A stretch of 31,430 nucleotides of DNA, from assembly GCA_031553315.1 (NCBI GenBank), contig JAVBLT010000056.1, forward strand, positions 1 to 31,430. Reading direction: 5' to 3'. Position numbers and translations under genes: made by a program. The DNA comes from JAVBLT01 sp031553315 (GTDB taxonomy: Bacteria > Verrucomicrobiota > Kiritimatiellia > RFP12 > DVOR01). Positions 10,101-18,873 of the stretch are shown piece by piece. Positions within the stretch are counted from its first letter, which is position 1; every line of letters starts with the position of its first letter. The notes under the pieces are model-generated. The model worked only from the letters and a program-made list of their open reading frames with translations, had not been told where the DNA came from and made no database searches.

Positions 10101-10332
10101 GGGCGGTTGTGGCGGCGCCGAGGGAATCGGTCACCGGCTGCGGCGTTTTTCCGTTGTTTCCCGAAAAGTTGTTCCAGCGGTTGCCGGGCACAGGCTCAAG
10201 GCCGACCTCGCCGGAGCCTTCAACCACAAAACCCGCCGTGCCGCCGCCTGAAAAATTCACACTGATGGATTCCGCGGAAAGAACGCCCGCAAAACCCAAT
10301 ACACATGGTAAAAAGCACTTTACTGTTTTCAC
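7156..10332 (-). CDS. Large secreted autotransporter-type beta-repeat protein
   Basis: Predicted exported protein of 1058 aa. The open frame runs up into clpB, so the start must be internal. I choose the GTG at 10332: GGGAG lies six bases upstream, a sigma70-like promoter lies 45-75 bases upstream, and a signal peptide follows (MKTVKCFLPCVLGFAGVLSA). Residues about 21-222 and 231-421 are two diverged copies of one domain, sharing LLRGYLDD (96-103 and 305-312), a [Y/F]xxYDxxI segment, and RG-[A/S]xIAxxQIV near the end. I do not recognise this domain by name. The remainder is Gly-rich beta-helix sequence with autotransporter-associated repeats (YTYTGGTTVAAGGVLKGTGSF). No barrel domain is present. 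The protein ends GICVTLF, like its downstream neighbour. Probably a cell-surface or secreted structural/adhesive protein. Confidence 0.8.
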   Translation of the reverse strand: MKTVKCFLPCVLGFAGVLSAESISVNFSGGGTAGFVVEGSGEVGLEPVPGNRWNNFSGNNGKTPQPVTDSLGAATTARITYMAPGVYTSSGSAPALLRGYLDDRNANDVPSISITGVPYAAYDLIVYFATDTADIKFGSPLINGTYYACEDDGIGFPVAYGAVSWGDSSVKTAPEWGKNAIRINGLSSAVYPTLQIVGGYVPAATGVTRGRATIAGFQIVETQAPVVTAPQALNFTFTHEADSALTAPQGVVAAPETGWHSPATLGAASGTQPLPTLSDGMTSSATITWSASGSASNTAAPAGSLLRGYLDDGAPGAAVSFAGIPFSSYDAYIILSSDAVNTAGAMRPVSVNGAAYTFNGYKTIAGSADFAFPQGAFDASPIEGKNYLVVRDLSGPTLAIQGLAVADGARGSIAAVQIVNRGLALANTLTRTLTANADWHANAWSDGSGGTNLPWQPGANAVVTAGSFTLTLTEPAVANTLVINGVGSIMPDTPKQFVAGIRGTLLASSAPENVLEVASIDINPTTSTSNNYQPTITASLKGKDGGELKLYAHGQTGPLSNSGLTNFKPQTLVASAVRVYRGILNVAATDARGVPLLLDGGGLVDLSGGVTFDQPVQIGSTRSIYRTYNPPSPAVFAGSLSNEQGLTQAGMFSHIDTAALIIAGDISRFNGPLVNEGGDLIFTNTVRSASGNVISFVSKRIVYDVPAGESAVYKGVFAGVSPSTSFIKRGGGTLTLEGKSTTLGGTLSGVQARPVLQIEGGTLVMGANGFGGLNDQTAGEKLAIINGGTLVLKADWNHGANFAFGLLGHHAKMNVNGGTIRFETDSTTVQGGGGSNNGRGFHIFANGATLEVAAPYTYTKRRTGGGYPTGESIWFEEANAKLTLAGTGAGILHEDIPTKGPGGALQGRMDGRVEITGSNWTLNGEYTYTGGTTVAAGGVLKGTGSFTGSPVTVAGTIETGAAIGTLNLGAGSTVRIVSGKVLNVSQSATVAETVKVSIAAVPAGNELVPFMTLPEGVKLADFSAFAVEGVEGAEKCRVTQIGRNVGVISSMGICVTLF

Positions 10333-10376
10333 TTTAATCTCCCATTGTTCAAAAGCATATGGCTCCTGCGCCTTAT

Positions 10377-10407
10377 AATATATCCTAAAAAACAGGGGGT
10401 TTGTCAA
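10377..10407 (-). promoter_or_regulatory. Sigma70-type promoter for the large beta-repeat gene
   Basis: On the minus strand a perfect TTGACA (10402-10407) and TATATT (10377-10382) are separated by 19 bp; a GATATA with 17-bp spacing is also available. It lies in the clpB downstream gap, 45 bases before the GTG at 10332, which supports that start choice. Confidence 0.6.
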
Positions 10408-10419
10408 GGCAAAAACGGT

Positions 10420-10435
10420 CTTTTTTATAAAAAAG
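10420..10435. other. AT-rich palindrome after clpB
   Basis: CTTTTTTATAAAAAAG is a perfect 16-bp palindrome 33 bases beyond the clpB stop. Its stem is AT-only inside, so it is a weak terminator at best, but no better one is visible between clpB and the next promoter. Confidence 0.35.
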
Positions 10436-10468
10436 CCGACTCCGTTTCTGAACACCCGGTTTAGGCGC

Positions 10469-13039
<2,571 letters not shown>

Positions 13040-13115
13040 AGCAAAAATCCTTTCACCTGAATAGAAGCAAAAACCATGCCGAAAAGCGGAAAAAGCACAA
13101 AGAAGGTTTATTTTC

Positions 13116-13130
13116 GGGGAGCCACTCCCC
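13116..13130. other. Small perfect hairpin upstream of clpB
   Basis: GGGGAG (13116-13121) and CTCCCC (13125-13130) form a 6-bp stem with a 3-base loop in the probable clpB leader, about 80 bases before its start. It overlaps a TCCCCTACCCC motif. Function unknown; it could be an RNA structure in the leader or a chance product of the repeated motif. Confidence 0.35.
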
Positions 13131-13166
13131 TACCCCGCCTCCGGCGTTTCCATCTGGCTCACCTCG

Positions 13167-13195
13167 AGTGTAGCAAAAGGAAACACCCGGCGCAA
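13167..13195 (-). promoter_or_regulatory. Possible extended -10 promoter for clpB
   Basis: On the minus strand TGCTACACT (TACACT at 13167-13172 with a TG extension) follows a weak TTGCGC 17 bp upstream. The same nine bases form the -10 of the promoter at 30524. The implied clpB leader is about 120 bases. Confidence 0.35.
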
Positions 13196-13207
13196 ACGGA
13201 AAAAACG

Positions 13208-13336
13208 TTACCTTTTAAGAAGCGCATCGCACGTAAAATTCGCATGCGGAGAAAACCGTTGCGTAAACGCCACAATGCGTTCAATGGCCTCAACAATGTC
13301 GTCGAGCCAAAGCGACACGCTACGCTGTTCAGACAT
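13208..13336 (-). pseudogene. Truncated HepT-like (HEPN/DUF86) toxin remnant
   Basis: A 42-codon frame starting at the ATG at 13336 begins MSEQRSVSLWLDDIVEAI and continues ERIVAFTQ, the N-terminal helix typical of HepT/DUF86 HEPN proteins. It then runs into unrelated residues and a stop. HepT is normally about 110-145 aa, and its RNase motif (R-x4-6-H) lies in the missing C-terminal half, so this copy cannot be active. Its ATG overlaps the stop of the adjacent MntA-like remnant, the usual arrangement for this toxin-antitoxin pair. Confidence 0.65.
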
Positions 13337-13481
13337 AACGCAAATCCTTCTCAATCAACGCCCGAAAGCGGGGTTTGACACCATCCTCCGAAATAAGGTC
13401 AACCCTGCGCCCCAGTCTTTTCTCAAAAGCCTCCGCCAAGTCAACCACCAAACCGACAACCAGAATTACCTCATCTCCCAT
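13329..13481 (-). pseudogene. 3' remnant of MntA-like nucleotidyltransferase antitoxin
   Basis: The frame ends with VVDLAEAFEKRLGRRVDLIS and then a KPRFRALIEKDLRYV tail, which closely resembles the C-terminus of minimal nucleotidyltransferases (MNT/MntA) paired with HepT. In intact systems this protein adds AMP to HepT. The N-terminal catalytic GSxARG...DxD region is missing; upstream of about residue 10 the frame lies inside an unrelated membrane ORF (13466-13816). The first in-frame ATG near the join is at 13481. This looks like a deletion or insertion scar. It overlaps the HepT remnant by eight bases. Confidence 0.65.
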
Positions 13482-13816
13482 CCCCCCGTAAAAACCAAAT
13501 ATAAAAGAACCGGAAATAGAATAAAACATCCAATCAGAGAGACCCCGTATAACCCCAACAGGCAATTCGAACCATTTCTGATTTGCATTCGAATGACAGA
13601 AACGATTGGAATTGATCCAATAAAACCACCTATATAATACCCAATCCGAATAAGAACCAGAATCCCCAGAATTGAAAATCCCCAAATCACAAAATGAAGG
13701 AACAACCCAAACTCCTGCGATTCCCCCCGAAAAGAAATTGCCCAGTAACGCAGCCCTTCTTTTGCAATCTGACTCAATTCAAATAACGAAAATAACAATC
13801 CTTGCAAAATTTCCAT
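13466..13816 (-). CDS. Small hypothetical membrane protein
   Basis: A 116-aa frame from the ATG at 13816 with three strongly hydrophobic segments: about residues 37-60, 62-78 and 88-110. I recognise no family. The DNA is clearly more AT-rich than clpB and mnmG on either side, which suggests recent arrival. The frame ends exactly where the MntA remnant begins, so its natural C-terminus may have been replaced. No good Shine-Dalgarno sequence is seen; TTGGCA and TATATT lie immediately upstream of the ATG, which would make the message almost leaderless. It may be a real gene, a decayed one, or noise. Confidence 0.35.
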   Translation of the reverse strand: MEILQGLLFSLFELSQIAKEGLRYWAISFRGESQEFGLFLHFVIWGFSILGILVLIRIGYYIGGFIGSIPIVSVIRMQIRNGSNCLLGLYGVSLIGCFILFPVLLYLVFTGGWEMR

Positions 13817-14147
13817 AATATAAGCTTTCTAATAATTATGCCAAAGTTATTGCCCGCGTTTTTTCTCAATGTTTTCAAGTTCTCTACAACCTTCACTCCA
13901 AACAAAAAGAGTAAAAATTTGATCCCCGGCACAAGGATCAACGATATTTTCTTCTTTCAAAAATGCGCAAAAAAGGCGCGCCTCTCATTTCCTGTTCTCA
14001 AAGGAGGCCTACCCTACCCCTGCATTATCTGCACGGTAAAGGAACGGGCGTTGCCCGCGACCGGGGCCCGGCGCAGCACGCTCGGCGGGGTGTGGGGGCG
14101 CGCCCCCATCGGTACAAAGGATTATGCGCCACGGAAAAGGGGTTCCC
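13817..14147. other. Gene-free stretch between AT-rich island and mnmG
   Basis: No convincing gene is seen here. The first half is AT-rich; the second half turns GC-rich and contains small palindromes: CCGGGGCCCGG near 14061, TGGGGGCGCGCCCCCA at 14093-14108, and GGGC-GTT-GCCC near 14046. None carries a T run, so a terminator for mnmG is not obvious. Two CCCTACCC octamers sit at about 14013 and 14146. Confidence 0.5.
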
Positions 14148-16154
14148 CTACCCCGGTTGGCCGCGCTTGATGAGCACGCTGAGGATGGCGATGTCGGCGG
14201 GGTTGACGCCGGGGATGCGGGAGGCCTGGCCGAGGGTGGCGGGTTTGACGCGGCTGAGTTTTTCGCGGGCTTCAAAACGGAGCGTGTCGGTTTTTGCGTA
14301 ATCGAGCCAGGCGGGAATCAGAAGGGAATCGTCGCCTTTGAGGCGGGCGGCGGCGCGCTCTTCCTGCTGGATGTAGCCGGCGTATTTGACCTCGATTTCA
14401 AGCTCGGCGATCCATTCGGGCGCAGTGGGCAAGCCCTCCCCTACCCCGGGGGGCAGATCGGCGCAGGTTGCGCCGGGGCGGGCAAGGAGCTGGAGAAAGC
14501 TCGCGCCGTCGCCGGAGCGGTGGGTCTTTTCAAGGCGCTGTTTGGCTTCGGCGAGGGCGTGTTCCCAAGCGGCGGTTTCCTGGAGAATGCCCGGGTCAGG
14601 AATGCCGAGGCGGCGGGCGTGGGGGGCGAGGCGGTAGCGGGCGTTGTCCTGGCGGAGGATGAGGCGGCGCTCGGCGCGGGAGGTAAACATGCGGTAGGGT
14701 TCGTCGGTGCCCTTGGTGATGAGATCGTCGATCATCACGCCGATATAGGCTTCGCTGCGGCTGAGGATGAAAGGCTCGCGGCCTTGCACGGCGAGGGCGG
14801 CGTTGACCCCGGCCACGAATCCCTGGGCGGCGGCTTCTTCATAGCCGGTGGTGCCGTTGATCTGGCCGGCGAAGAAGAGATTGGGCATTTCTTTGAAGGC
14901 GAGGCGTTGGTCAAGGGCGCGGGCGTCGATGGCGTCATACTCGATGGCGTAGCCGGGGGCGGCCATTTCGGCGCGCGCGAGACCGTGAATGGTGCGGATC
15001 ATTTCGAGCTGAACATCGGGCGGGAGGCTGTTGGAAAGGCCGTTGGGATACATCCAGGGGCAGTCGCGCCCTTCGGGTTCGAGGATGACGTGGTGTTCGT
15101 CGCGCGCGGAAAACTTCACGATTTTGTCTTCAATCGAAGGACAATACCTCACGCCTGTTCCCTGGATTGCGCCGCCGTAGAGGGCGCTTTTATCGAGATT
15201 ATCGTGAATGACCGCATGGGTTTGTGCGTTGGTGTGCGTGAACCAGCAGGGCAGCTGCGCTTCGCCGGGAAGGCGGGAGCCGTATAAAAAGGGTTGTTTT
15301 TCGGAGGTGTTCCACGTGGAACATTCACTGTTTTCCGGGCTCGGGTTCCGGTAGGTGGCGTAGTTTTCCACAATGTTCCACGTGGAACATTCCTGTTGCG
15401 GAAGGAAGGCGCCGGGTTCCCATGCACCGGATTCGGCCATTTTTCGAACGGTGCGGGAAAAGTAGGGGACGGGATCGGTTTCGCCGCTTTGGGGTTCCAG
15501 CGCGGAAAAATCGATGGAATGATTCCAGATGCGGGGCGGTGTTCCGGTTTTGAGGCGTTTGATTTCAAGGTCGGGATGAAGGGCGCGAAGGGCGGCGGCG
15601 AGGGCGCTTTCATCGGGGCGGGCATCGCCGGCGCCGGGGGTAGGGGAGCGGCCGTGCCAAATGACGCCGCCAAGGGCGGTGCCGGTGGTGAGGACGATGC
15701 TTCTGGCGCGAAGGGTTCCGTGCCGCGCGGTGCGGAGGCCGGTGACGGCATGGGTGGCGTGGAGGAGGGCGGTGACGCTGTCTTCCAGCACGGTGAGGTT
15801 GGGGAGGCTTTGGGCGAGGCGCCGCATACGGAGGGTATAGTCGCGTTTATCGCACTGCACGCGGTTGGCCTGCACGGCGGGGCCGCGGCTGCGGTTGAGC
15901 ACGCGAAACTGGAGGCCGGTGAGGTCGGTGTTGAGGGGCATTTCGCCGCCGAGGGCATCGAGCTCAAACACGAGGTGCGATTTCGCGAGGCCGCCGATGG
16001 CGGGGTTGCAGGGCATCAGCCCGAGCGCATCGCGCCGGGCGGTGACGAGCAGGGTAGGGGAACCGAGGCGGGCGGCGGCAAAGGCGGCTTCAAGGCCGGC
16101 GTGCCCGCCGCCGACGACGATGACATCCCATTCGCGGTTCAGGTTTTCTTTCAT
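14148..16154 (-). CDS. mnmG: tRNA uridine-5-carboxymethylaminomethyl modification enzyme MnmG (GidA)
   Basis: FAD enzyme that works with MnmE to install carboxymethylaminomethyl on wobble U34 of several tRNAs. From the ATG at 16154 the product is 668 aa; the frame is open 57 codons further but runs into a palindromic element. The Rossmann FAD motif is GGGHAGLEAA (residues 16-25), followed by NPAIGGLAKSHL, RLKTGTPPRI, YCPSIEDK, LFFAGQINGTTGYEEAAAQG and EPYRMFTSRAE, and the C-terminal helical domain ends RIPGVNPADIAIL. Compared with the roughly 630-residue family norm, about 56 extra residues lie between PVPYFS and PCWFTHTN (about 234-302). That insertion contains ECSTWN twice (255-260 and 277-282), each encoded by a perfect parS palindrome. 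mnmG beside dnaA is a common origin arrangement. Confidence 0.96.
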   Translation of the reverse strand: MKENLNREWDVIVVGGGHAGLEAAFAAARLGSPTLLVTARRDALGLMPCNPAIGGLAKSHLVFELDALGGEMPLNTDLTGLQFRVLNRSRGPAVQANRVQCDKRDYTLRMRRLAQSLPNLTVLEDSVTALLHATHAVTGLRTARHGTLRARSIVLTTGTALGGVIWHGRSPTPGAGDARPDESALAAALRALHPDLEIKRLKTGTPPRIWNHSIDFSALEPQSGETDPVPYFSRTVRKMAESGAWEPGAFLPQQECSTWNIVENYATYRNPSPENSECSTWNTSEKQPFLYGSRLPGEAQLPCWFTHTNAQTHAVIHDNLDKSALYGGAIQGTGVRYCPSIEDKIVKFSARDEHHVILEPEGRDCPWMYPNGLSNSLPPDVQLEMIRTIHGLARAEMAAPGYAIEYDAIDARALDQRLAFKEMPNLFFAGQINGTTGYEEAAAQGFVAGVNAALAVQGREPFILSRSEAYIGVMIDDLITKGTDEPYRMFTSRAERRLILRQDNARYRLAPHARRLGIPDPGILQETAAWEHALAEAKQRLEKTHRSGDGASFLQLLARPGATCADLPPGVGEGLPTAPEWIAELEIEVKYAGYIQQEERAAARLKGDDSLLIPAWLDYAKTDTLRFEAREKLSRVKPATLGQASRIPGVNPADIAILSVLIKRGQPG
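15308..15323. promoter_or_regulatory. parS site 1 (ParB/Spo0J binding palindrome)
   Basis: TGTTCCACGTGGAACA is a perfect 16-bp palindrome and differs from the B. subtilis-type parS consensus TGTTTCACGTGAAACA only at the symmetric C/G pair also seen in Pseudomonas sites. It lies inside mnmG, in an insertion absent from typical family members, about 0.7 kb from the mnmG start and about 1.2 kb from the nearest DnaA-box cluster. Confidence 0.85.
15374..15389. promoter_or_regulatory. parS site 2 (ParB/Spo0J binding palindrome)
   Basis: A second copy of TGTTCCACGTGGAACA, 66 bp (exactly 22 codons) from the first. The two sites are therefore in the same reading frame and encode the same ECSTWN hexapeptide. 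Identity between them continues only three bases (TTC) beyond the palindrome, so they are conserved as sites rather than as part of a long repeat. Confidence 0.85.
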
Positions 16155-16290
16155 TTTTTCTTCGCTCCAGATCGGGGATGAAGTATACGGGGCGAAGGCG
16201 GAAAAATCAAGTGTTGACGGATAAAATCGCACGGGGCGCGCTGTGTTGACAAAACCGGAAAAAAGGGGATGCGAAATAGCCGGTTTATCT

Positions 16291-16470
16291 CTAAGGAAAC
16301 ACTGATTAAATCCAAAGACCGACAATCAGAATTTAAATTCTCACGCGGAGGCGGGGGGTGCGCGGGGGAAAAACACAGTTTTGTTGCCCCTTGGGGGCTT
16401 TCCTCCCCCCGCGACCCCCCCGCCTCCGCGTGAGAAATAAAAAGGGTGTCATTAATCAGCGCTTCCCTAA
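16291..16470. repeat. MITE-like palindromic element between mnmG and dnaA
   Basis: The outer arms are CTAAGGAAACACTGATTAA (16291-16309) and, reverse-complemented, TTAGGGAAGCGCTGATTAA (16452-16470), identical at 15 of 19 positions with only transitions. Inside them, a second inverted pair of about 31-34 bases begins TTCTCACGCGGAGGCGGGGG (16338-16368 against 16403-16436). The centre is AC- and GT-rich with CCCCTTGGGG. No reading frame is present, so it is a non-coding element that would fold into one long hairpin. It may be a non-autonomous transposon remnant or a structured element isolating mnmG from dnaA. Confidence 0.65.
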
Positions 16471-16499
16471 CATCCTTGTTTTCAATTTATTAAAGATGA

Positions 16500-16710
16500 A
16501 ACCAAGCTGTTGATAACGTGTTTAGAAAGCACGGATTCAACACGGGTTTAAAAAAGCGACGTGCTTGAAAGCGAGGATTTCCGGCGCATGGCGAAGCTGT
16601 TGAGAAGCTGTTGACACGTGATTGAAGAAAAATGTTGATAAGTTTGTTTTTTTCACACTAATCCATTGAAATTTCAATCGATTGTTGAATCAACCCGCTT
16701 GTTGATAAGC
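16500..16710. promoter_or_regulatory. DnaA-box cluster upstream of dnaA (candidate oriC part)
   Basis: TGTTGATAA (reverse complement TTATCAACA, one change from E. coli TTATCCACA) occurs at 16508-16516, 16633-16641 and 16700-16708. Weaker forms are at 16598-16606 (TGTTGAGAA), 16609-16617 (TGTTGACAC) and 16683-16691 (TGTTGAATC). All point the same way. The cluster sits where gene orientation switches from minus to plus. Confidence 0.6.
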
Positions 16711-16731
16711 TGTTTAAGCATTGATTATATC
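16702..16731 (+). promoter_or_regulatory. Probable dnaA promoter overlapping a DnaA box
   Basis: TTGATA (16702-16707) lies 18 bp before TATATC (16726-16731). The -35 is contained in the DnaA-box-like TGTTGATAA at 16700-16708, so DnaA bound there would block its own promoter, as expected for autoregulation. The leader would be about 95 bases. Confidence 0.5.
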
Positions 16732-16830
16732 TTTTCCTTGAAGAAGCATCGAAAATGGCCGAATATACGGAGCATGCAACCAAGAAAAGGTTGCTCTAAA
16801 TTCAGGTTGGTTTGTGTTAGGGTGGATAGC

Positions 16831-18216
16831 ATGCAGACGCTGTGGAATCTGGCGAAGGATCATTTAAAACGCGCTTTGAGCGAGGACAGTTACGACCGGT
16901 GGATTGAACCGATCAAGCCGCTTTCGCTTTCGGAATCGGAGCTGACGCTGGGCGTGGACAATGAGTTTTGCCAGCAGTGGCTGAATGACAATTATCTGGG
17001 TATGATCAGGGATGCGGTTCATGTGAGCCCTTCGCACACGCAGCTGTTTGTGCGCCTTGTGGTGCCGGGGGAGGAGCGTGAGGCGGCGGCGAAGGTTTCC
17101 GAGGCGCCGCATGAGGCGCGGGGCGCGGCGGCAAAAAAGGCCGTGCGCGGAAAATCGACTGCGGGGGCTTTGGAAAATCTTTCGCTGAACCCTGAATTCA
17201 CCTTTGAAAAATTTGTGGTGGGCCCGAGCAACAGTTTTGCCCACGCGGCGACGTTTGCGGTTTCGGAGAATCCGGGGAAGGCGTATAACCCGCTTTTCAT
17301 TTACGGCCCCACGGGGCTGGGCAAGACGCACCTGATCCAAAGCGTGGGCAACCGGATGATCGGTGTGAACAAGCGGGCGAAGATCGCCTATGTGACCTCG
17401 GAGATGTTGCTGAATGAATACATTGAGGCGACGATGACGGGCAAGCATGTGGAGTTTCGCAAAAAGTATCGGAGCGTGGATATTCTGCTGATCGACGATA
17501 TCCAGTTTCTGGCCGGCAAGGATCGCCTGCAGGAAGAATTTTTCCATACGTTCAACGCGTTGTACGATGCGAAGAAGCAGATCATCATTACCTCCGACCA
17601 GCCGCCGAAGGAGATCAAGGGGCTTGAGGCGCGGCTGGTTTCGCGCTTTGAGTGGGGAATGGTGACGGAGCTGGAATACCCCGATTTCGAGACCCGCCTG
17701 GCGATTCTGCGCTATAAGCATTCGTCGGCCCCGGTTCGCCTTTCGGATGCGATTCTGACGTTTATCGCGGAGAATGTGCAATCGAATGTGCGGAGCCTGG
17801 AGGGTGCGTTGACGCGGGCGACGAGCTTTGCTTCGCTCACGCCTCCGGGTATTCAGCTGACGGTGGATATGCTGCGCAACCTGCTCAAGGATCTGCTGGC
17901 GCAGGAGCGCCAGGCGGATCTGACGTTTGATACGATTCAAAAGGCGGTCGCGGAGCATTTCGGAATCAAGCTGGTGGATATGTCGAGCAAGGAACGCTCG
18001 CGCTCGGTGGCGTTGCCCAGGCAGATCGCAATGTACCTTTGCCGGAAGCTGACGCGCGCCTCTTTGCCGGAGATTGCGATGGCCTTTGAAAAAACGCACG
18101 CCACGGTGATTCACGGCTGCAAGGCCATTCAGAACCGCCTGGATACGGAACCGGATTTGAAGGGGTCGGTTCAGGAAATTATCCGCAAGCTGGGCCGCGA
18201 CCTTTCATCGATCTGA
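16831..18216 (+). CDS. dnaA: Chromosomal replication initiator DnaA
   Basis: AAA+ initiator that binds oriC boxes and melts the origin. I start at the ATG at 16831 (461 aa), where GGTGG precedes by five bases and domain I begins properly (MQTLWNLAKDHLKRALSEDSYDRWI). Domain I spans about 1-80, a variable linker 85-120, and the AAA+ domain about 120-330. The AAA+ domain has Walker A GPTGLGKT (159-166), Walker B ILLIDDIQF (218-226) and the Arg-finger region RLVSRFEWG. Domain IV spans about 360-461 with RSRSVALPRQIAMYL and the helix-turn-helix end FEKTHATVIHGC. In E. coli the latter reads FGGRDHTTVLHAC; here the Asp before His is Thr, the following Thr is Ala, and one residue is missing. Its neighbours are box-bearing intergenic regions on both sides. 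Confidence 0.97.
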   Translation: MQTLWNLAKDHLKRALSEDSYDRWIEPIKPLSLSESELTLGVDNEFCQQWLNDNYLGMIRDAVHVSPSHTQLFVRLVVPGEEREAAAKVSEAPHEARGAAAKKAVRGKSTAGALENLSLNPEFTFEKFVVGPSNSFAHAATFAVSENPGKAYNPLFIYGPTGLGKTHLIQSVGNRMIGVNKRAKIAYVTSEMLLNEYIEATMTGKHVEFRKKYRSVDILLIDDIQFLAGKDRLQEEFFHTFNALYDAKKQIIITSDQPPKEIKGLEARLVSRFEWGMVTELEYPDFETRLAILRYKHSSAPVRLSDAILTFIAENVQSNVRSLEGALTRATSFASLTPPGIQLTVDMLRNLLKDLLAQERQADLTFDTIQKAVAEHFGIKLVDMSSKERSRSVALPRQIAMYLCRKLTRASLPEIAMAFEKTHATVIHGCKAIQNRLDTEPDLKGSVQEIIRKLGRDLSSI

Positions 18217-18873
18217 CTTTCCTCTTTTCCACGTTTGCCGGCTCGTTTCGATTTCAATCGGGATGGGCCGTTTTGGTTTGCCCGTTTCATTTTTTTCGTT
18301 TTCCCCTTGACAGGCGGGTTGTTGATAAGTTGTCGATAAAGAAAAGAAAAGCGGACGTTTCCCCTATTTCAAAAGCATTTATCGTTACTTTTCACCCTTC
18401 GTTTCCGCTTTTCCAACCAAGACCCATCCCAAAAAACCCATAAAATACTCAAAAATATCTTTTTCAAAATTAAAGGGTTATTTCTCCGTTTTCACTAAAA
18501 TACTTTAACGGTCAAATGAAGGCGCTATAAACTCCTCATTTGAAATGAGAAACACAGGATAGGGTGGGGGAATGGAAAAAACGGGAAAAATGATGTTGAT
18601 AAGTTGTTTACAAGGTGAATGTAACACCTTGATATCCTGTTTGAAAAGCGGCGGTTATCGACAGGATGGTCTCGGCGGGGCGATTTCATCGACAGGAGCG
18701 GACAATCGGCTTTCATGTTTTCAACAGGCTGTTTTTTTGTTAAGATTCGGATTCGTTTCGGGTTAAATTCTTATGAACAGTATCTACAGCGATACGGATA
18801 CTGATATTTATATATATAAATCATATCTATTATCAGCAGATGGTGTATCATATGCGGAAAGGAATGTGAATGT
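18217..18873 (+). promoter_or_regulatory. Large AT-rich intergenic region after dnaA (candidate oriC)
   Basis: Gene-free stretch of 657 bp. DnaA-box-like sites are TGTTGATAA at 18320-18328 and 18594-18602, TGTCGATAA at 18331-18339 (11 bp, one helical turn, from the first), TTATCGACA at 18655-18663 and TTTTCAACA at 18718-18726. An AT-rich tract (about 18420-18530) lies between the box groups and could be the unwinding element. A second AT block near 18800-18836 contains the perfect palindrome ATTTATATATATAAAT (18806-18821). This region or the one upstream of dnaA, or both as a bipartite origin, is the likely oriC. A short GGGC/GCCC stem before T-rich DNA at about 18266-18297 may terminate dnaA. 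Confidence 0.6.
18806..18821. other. Perfect AT palindrome in the origin region
   Basis: ATTTATATATATAAAT, flanked by CTGATA (18801-18806) and TATCAG (18831-18836), lies just upstream of the Sel1-repeat gene. It is easily melted DNA and may be an unwinding site or part of that gene's promoter. Confidence 0.4.

Noticed and set aside
13802..14170. A 122-codon plus-strand frame between the AT-rich island and mnmG
   Set aside because: It overlaps the mnmG C-terminus, has no family likeness, and its composition changes sharply along its length.
15308..15389. The two repeated palindromes as a CRISPR or an insertion-sequence end
   Set aside because: There are only two copies, each with its own dyad symmetry, no spacer series, and an exact match to the parS consensus.
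16609..16624. CACGTG near 16615 as a third parS site
   Set aside because: The flanks (TTGA and ATTG) do not form the palindrome; only the central hexamer matches. The CACGTG cores near 22338, 23575 and 23836 fail in the same way.
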